Below are positions 6,690 through 8,297 of a stretch of DNA of 8,297 nt, in pieces. Position numbers and translations under genes: made by a program. The notes below the pieces were generated by a model. That model was given only the letters and a program-made list of their open reading frames with translations. It was not told the origin of the DNA and ran no database searches. This stretch comes from Acidobacteriota bacterium (GTDB taxonomy: Bacteria > Actinomycetota > Acidimicrobiia > Acidimicrobiales > UBA8190): positions 1 through 8,297 of the forward strand of contig JAGWNV010000102.1 of assembly GCA_028872975.1 (NCBI GenBank), in the 5' to 3' direction. The first letter of the stretch is position 1. Every line of letters begins with the position of its first letter.

Positions 6690-6708
6690 TATAGGTGGTT
6701 CACCTATA
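6690..6708. promoter_or_regulatory. Operator-like perfect palindrome
   Basis: TATAGGTG (6690-6697) and CACCTATA (6701-6708) are perfect complements around the 3-base centre GTT. The size and symmetry suit a dimeric DNA-binding protein. It covers the expected -35 position of the ATPase promoter. The outer half-sites TATAG and CTATA recur about 50 bp away. Confidence 0.55.
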
Positions 6709-6731
6709 TCGGTTCGGTGGGCTGGAACCGA
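6709..6731. repeat. Central hairpin with 7-bp stem
   Basis: TCGGTTC (6709-6715) pairs perfectly with GAACCGA (6725-6731) across a 9-base loop. It lies near, but not exactly on, the axis of the larger inverted repeat. No T-tract follows, so a terminator role is not supported. Confidence 0.45.
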
Positions 6732-6739
6732 CGAATAAT

Positions 6740-6757
6740 TATAGGGAAGCAGCTATA
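6740..6757. promoter_or_regulatory. Second operator-like TATAG...CTATA site
   Basis: TATAG (6740-6744) and CTATA (6753-6757) are inverted around 8 bases, the same half-sites as in the palindrome at 6690-6708, where the gap is 9 bases. Both copies continue with TC after CTATA. An overlapping small dyad, AGCTA (6751-6755) and TAGCT (6760-6764), is also present. The site lies about 60 bp before the phosphatase start. Confidence 0.45.
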
Positions 6758-6802
6758 TCTAGCTACAGACAGGCAGAATCGGAGGGCCGGCGCCGGGCGG
6801 GG

Positions 6803-6808
6803 CATCAT
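6803..6808 (+). promoter_or_regulatory. Leaderless-type -10 hexamer of the phosphatase gene
   Basis: CATCAT lies 8 nt before the GTG at 6817 and has A and T at positions 2 and 6. An alternative is CAGAAT at 6774-6779 in the right arm of the inverted repeat, which would give a leader of about 30 nt. The sequence alone does not decide between them. Confidence 0.35.
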
Positions 6809-6816
6809 GGCCGGCC

Positions 6817-7329
6817 GTGTCGGAGACCCTGCCCCTCGTCGTGGTGCTGTGCACCGGCAACGCCGCCCGGTCGGTGATGGCCGGCGCCATGCTCGAGGCC
6901 GCCGGCGTCCCGGCCCGGATCGTGACGGCGGGGACCCACGTGGTCGAGAACCAGCCGATGAGCATCCGCACCCGCCAGGCCCTCGTGGCCGCCGGCGCCA
7001 CCGTGCCGAGCCACCGCAGCCGGCAGCTCTCCGACGACCACGTCGCCGACGCCGGCCTGGTGGTGGCCATGGCGGCCGAGCACGTCCGCTACATCCGCCG
7101 CCGTCACCCCGAGGCGGCGGACCGCACCGCCACGATCGTCTGGCTGGCCGCCCATCTCCCGCCCGGTCCCTCCCCGCTGGCGGCCCGGGTGGCCGCCCTC
7201 GGGCTGGAGGCCCTCGATCCCGACGCCCAGGGCGACGTCGAGGACCCCGCCGGCGGGGACGACGCCGACTACATCGCCTGCGCCATGGCGCTCCGGGACC
7301 TCGTCGGTGCCCTCCTGGCCCGCCTCTGA
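6817..7329 (+). CDS. Low-molecular-weight protein tyrosine phosphatase family protein
   Basis: A 170-residue single-domain protein of the LMW-PTP / ArsC-like fold, expected in the cytoplasm. The phosphate loop C-x5-R-S is VLCTGNAARSV, with nucleophile C12 and R18 next to the first strand. The general acid is probably D143 in VEDPAGG, the counterpart of the family DP motif, and Y152 follows in DADY. Typical family sequences have CTGNICRSP; here I-C is replaced by A-A and P by V, so the second Cys close to the nucleophile, often discussed in redox protection of this family, is absent. An insertion rich in Pro, Leu and Ala lies at about 113-135. The thioredoxin-type arsenate reductase role is unlikely without the extra cysteines. 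GTG at 6817 gives the normal N-terminus. The partner substrate is unknown. The gene is divergent from the ATPase and convergent with DUF4395. Confidence 0.82.
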   Translation: MSETLPLVVVLCTGNAARSVMAGAMLEAAGVPARIVTAGTHVVENQPMSIRTRQALVAAGATVPSHRSRQLSDDHVADAGLVVAMAAEHVRYIRRRHPEAADRTATIVWLAAHLPPGPSPLAARVAALGLEALDPDAQGDVEDPAGGDDADYIACAMALRDLVGALLARL

Positions 7330-7335
7330 GCCGGG

Positions 7336-7351
7336 CGCGCCGGGGGGCGCG
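7336..7351. terminator. Weak GC hairpin between convergent genes
   Basis: CGCGCC (7336-7341) pairs with GGCGCG (7346-7351) across GGGG. It sits in the 29-bp gap between the phosphatase stop and the DUF4395 stop, where a bidirectional terminator would be expected. In so GC-rich a stretch a 6-bp stem may arise by chance. Confidence 0.25.
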
Positions 7352-7358
7352 GCGGTGG

Positions 7359-7877
7359 TCAGGCGCTGACGGGCTGGCGGAGCTCGGGGTGGCGGAGGGT
7401 CACGTCGGCGCAGGCCTCGCAGACGTCGTCGGGGACGAGCCCGGCGCGCATGAGCCCGGCGAAGACCCGGCACCCCAGGCACAGGCCGAAGACCGACTCG
7501 AGGAGAGCCGCCGCCAGGAGCAGCCCGATCACGGCCAGGGCGGCGGCGTGCTCGCCGGCGCCGAACCACAGGACGAGGGCGGTGGTGCTGAAGGCGACGC
7601 CCATGGCCTGGGCGAACCGCTTGGGGGGGCCGGCCACGAACCGGGGGGCGGCCAGCCTCGGCGCCACCACCCGGGTGGCGAGCTGGCCCAGGGGGCTGAG
7701 CTTCGGCCCGGTGACGACCCGGGCCCAGAAGCCGTAGCAGAGCGGGAGGAGGAGCCAGGGCTGGCGCCAGGCCAGGGTGGCCACGCACATGGCGACCACC
7801 CCGCCGGCGACGACACGCGCCGCAACCTCGTTCACCGGGTTGGGGAATCCGACGAGACCGCTGATCCTCGACCGCAT
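7359..7877 (-). CDS. DUF4395 family membrane protein
   Basis: A 172-residue integral membrane protein matching DUF4395. The family opening FPNPVNEVAARVVAG is at residues 11-25, FVAGPPKRFAQ at 80-90, and the C-terminal signature FGLCLGCRVFAGLMRAGLVP at 130-149. Hydrophobic segments are near 22-38, 40-52, 92-108 and 110-130. Two CxxC pairs, C133/C136 in CLGC and C153/C156 in CEAC, are kept; they could bind metal or form disulfides. The function is unknown to me; relatives often lie next to thioredoxin-like or sulfurtransferase genes, but none is seen here. The start is ATG 7877, because a perfect AGGAGG stands 5 nt upstream; the open frame to 7916 would add 13 residues. The gene has its own promoter just after the TetR-type gene. 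Confidence 0.85.
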   Translation of the reverse strand: MRSRISGLVGFPNPVNEVAARVVAGGVVAMCVATLAWRQPWLLLPLCYGFWARVVTGPKLSPLGQLATRVVAPRLAAPRFVAGPPKRFAQAMGVAFSTTALVLWFGAGEHAAALAVIGLLLAAALLESVFGLCLGCRVFAGLMRAGLVPDDVCEACADVTLRHPELRQPVSA

Positions 7878-7882
7878 GGGGA

Positions 7883-7888
7883 CCTCCT
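7883..7888 (-). promoter_or_regulatory. Strong ribosome binding site of DUF4395
   Basis: AGGAGG on the minus strand, 5 nt before the ATG at 7877. It is the best Shine-Dalgarno sequence in the window and fixes the start. Confidence 0.8.
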
Positions 7889-7917
7889 GGAGCGCCCACT
7901 TCCGCCGGCGCGCCAAA

Positions 7918-7945
7918 AGATTACCTGCTGGGTCGGGTTTGTCGA
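7918..7945 (-). promoter_or_regulatory. Sigma70-type promoter of DUF4395
   Basis: On the minus strand TCGACA (-35, 7945-7940) and TAATCT (-10, 7923-7918) are separated by 16 bp. The -35 has five of six bases of TTGACA and the -10 fits TAnnnT. It gives a leader of about 30 nt that holds the AGGAGG site. It begins 7 bp after the stop of the upstream gene. Confidence 0.6.
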
Positions 7946-7952
7946 CCGGGGA

Positions 7953-8297
7953 TCAGTCGCGGTGGACCGACCGCAGGCCCGCCCAGGCCAGGTCGGCCAG
8001 CCGGCGGGCGGCCCGGTCGGCGTCGGCCGACTCGGCCGGGACCGCCGGCGCCCCGGTGCGCTGGGCCAGGGCCAGGAAGTACCGGCTCGCCCCTTCGGCC
8101 ATCCCCACCACGGCATAGGCGAGGAGCCGCCGGTGGTCCTCGTCGAGGCCGGCGTCGATGAGCTCGTCGATGGCCTCGGCCAGCATGTCCTCCACGTGGC
8201 GGACGGCCCGGGACAGCTCGGGGTCGTCGGGCACGTCGCTGCCGAAGAGCAGGGAGAAGGCGTCCGCCTGGCTGGCCACGAGGTGGAAGTAGGCGGC
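7953..8297 (-). CDS. TetR/AcrR-family transcriptional regulator, C-terminal fragment
   Basis: The last 114 residues of a protein that begins beyond the right edge; the frame is open through the final base (AAYFHLVASQADAF). It looks like the helical ligand-binding and dimerisation domain of a TetR-type repressor: LVASQADAFSLLFGSDVP, then a long helix with HVEDMLAEAIDELIDAG, then LLAYAVVGMAEGASRYFLAL, and finally ADRAARRLADLAWAGLRSV, the usual last helix. The DNA-binding helix-turn-helix lies outside, so the assignment rests on the C-terminal pattern. The GTG at 8279 is internal. Its targets are not visible; the next gene has its own promoter. Confidence 0.7.
   Translation of the reverse strand, partial: AAYFHLVASQADAFSLLFGSDVPDDPELSRAVRHVEDMLAEAIDELIDAGLDEDHRRLLAYAVVGMAEGASRYFLALAQRTGAPAVPAESADADRAARRLADLAWAGLRSVHRD

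Larger units (their letters stand above)
6667..6780. repeat. Imperfect inverted-repeat block in the AT-rich intergenic region
   Basis: The left arm 6667-6694 and the reverse complement of the right arm 6753-6780 agree at 19 of 28 positions by hand alignment, with exact cores TGTAGC and TATAG in each. The block fills most of the 156-bp gap between the divergent ATPase and phosphatase genes, and its centre is markedly AT-richer than the rest of the window. No target-site duplication is obvious at its edges and no open reading frame is convincing. It could be a symmetric divergent control region, a MITE-like relic, or a structured leader. The left arm includes the -10 box of the ATPase gene. Confidence 0.6.

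Noticed and set aside
5471..6703. N-terminal extension of the TesB frame up to 6703
   Set aside because: These 411 extra residues are a low-complexity shadow of the ATPase in another frame; TesB homology begins just after 5470.
6667..6780. Attachment site or insertion sequence end
   Set aside because: No integrase, transposase, tRNA gene or target duplication is seen, so only an inverted-repeat block is claimed.
6695..6877. Short plus-strand frame (60 codons) beginning in the AT-rich block
   Set aside because: It has no ribosome binding site, turns into Arg/Pro-rich shadow after about 31 residues, and overlaps the well-supported phosphatase gene.
5482..7329. A defence system built from the ATPase and the divergent phosphatase
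   Set aside because: A STAND-like ATPase beside an unusual phosphatase is tempting, but the genes are divergent, there is no effector or other defence gene, and the other neighbour is a metabolic TesB.

Overview
The window is very GC-rich, with strong G/C preference at third codon positions, frequent GTG starts and tightly packed short transcription units. The families present (SCO6745-like protein, Glyoxalase_6-type VOC protein, TesB with a SLDH motif, DUF4395 with two CxxC pairs) are typical of Actinomycetota. The recurrent leaderless-type promoters would fit a deep-branching group such as Acidimicrobiia, but that placement is inference. I see no rRNA, tRNA, CRISPR array, complete transposase, integrase or phage gene. 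Apart from one AT-rich intergenic block it reads as ordinary chromosome.

Layout. Positions 2-241 (+) are the tail of a P-type cation ATPase, followed by a terminator-like hairpin. A GNAT acetyltransferase (304-789, -) is divergent from an M48-type membrane metalloprotease (876-1841, +). A VOC/glyoxalase-like protein (1879-2307, +) follows the protease with a Shine-Dalgarno start. A SCO6745-family protein (2324-3214, +) meets a small hypothetical protein (3221-3652, -) head-on, 6 bp apart. Two double-hotdog acyl-CoA thioesterase-type genes then converge: a 4HBT_3-like one (3732-4562, +) and a TesB-like one (4574-5470, -), 11 bp apart. TesB lies 11 bp downstream of a COG1672-type AAA ATPase (5482-6660, -) and is probably co-transcribed with it. 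A 156-bp intergenic region separates the ATPase from a divergent low-molecular-weight protein tyrosine phosphatase (6817-7329, +). The window closes with a DUF4395 membrane protein (7359-7877, -) and the C-terminal part of a TetR-type regulator (7953 to beyond 8297, -).

Functional links are loose. The two thioesterases and the SCO6745/VOC pair suggest general lipid and small-molecule metabolism. The ATPase could be a regulatory or signalling switch, but nothing in the sequence defines its partner.

The most unusual structure is the AT-rich block between the ATPase and the phosphatase. It has an imperfect inverted repeat with 28-bp arms (6667-6694 and 6753-6780, 19 of 28 positions matching). 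Inside are two operator-like TATAG...CTATA sites about 50 bp apart and a separate central hairpin. Each arm carries an outward-facing -10-like hexamer. It may be a symmetric divergent control region or the relic of a small mobile element. A second observation is a hexamer of the form nAnnnT placed 7-8 nt before the start codon of six genes, which suggests leaderless transcription and helps choose starts. I did not find convincing evidence of a new multi-gene system.
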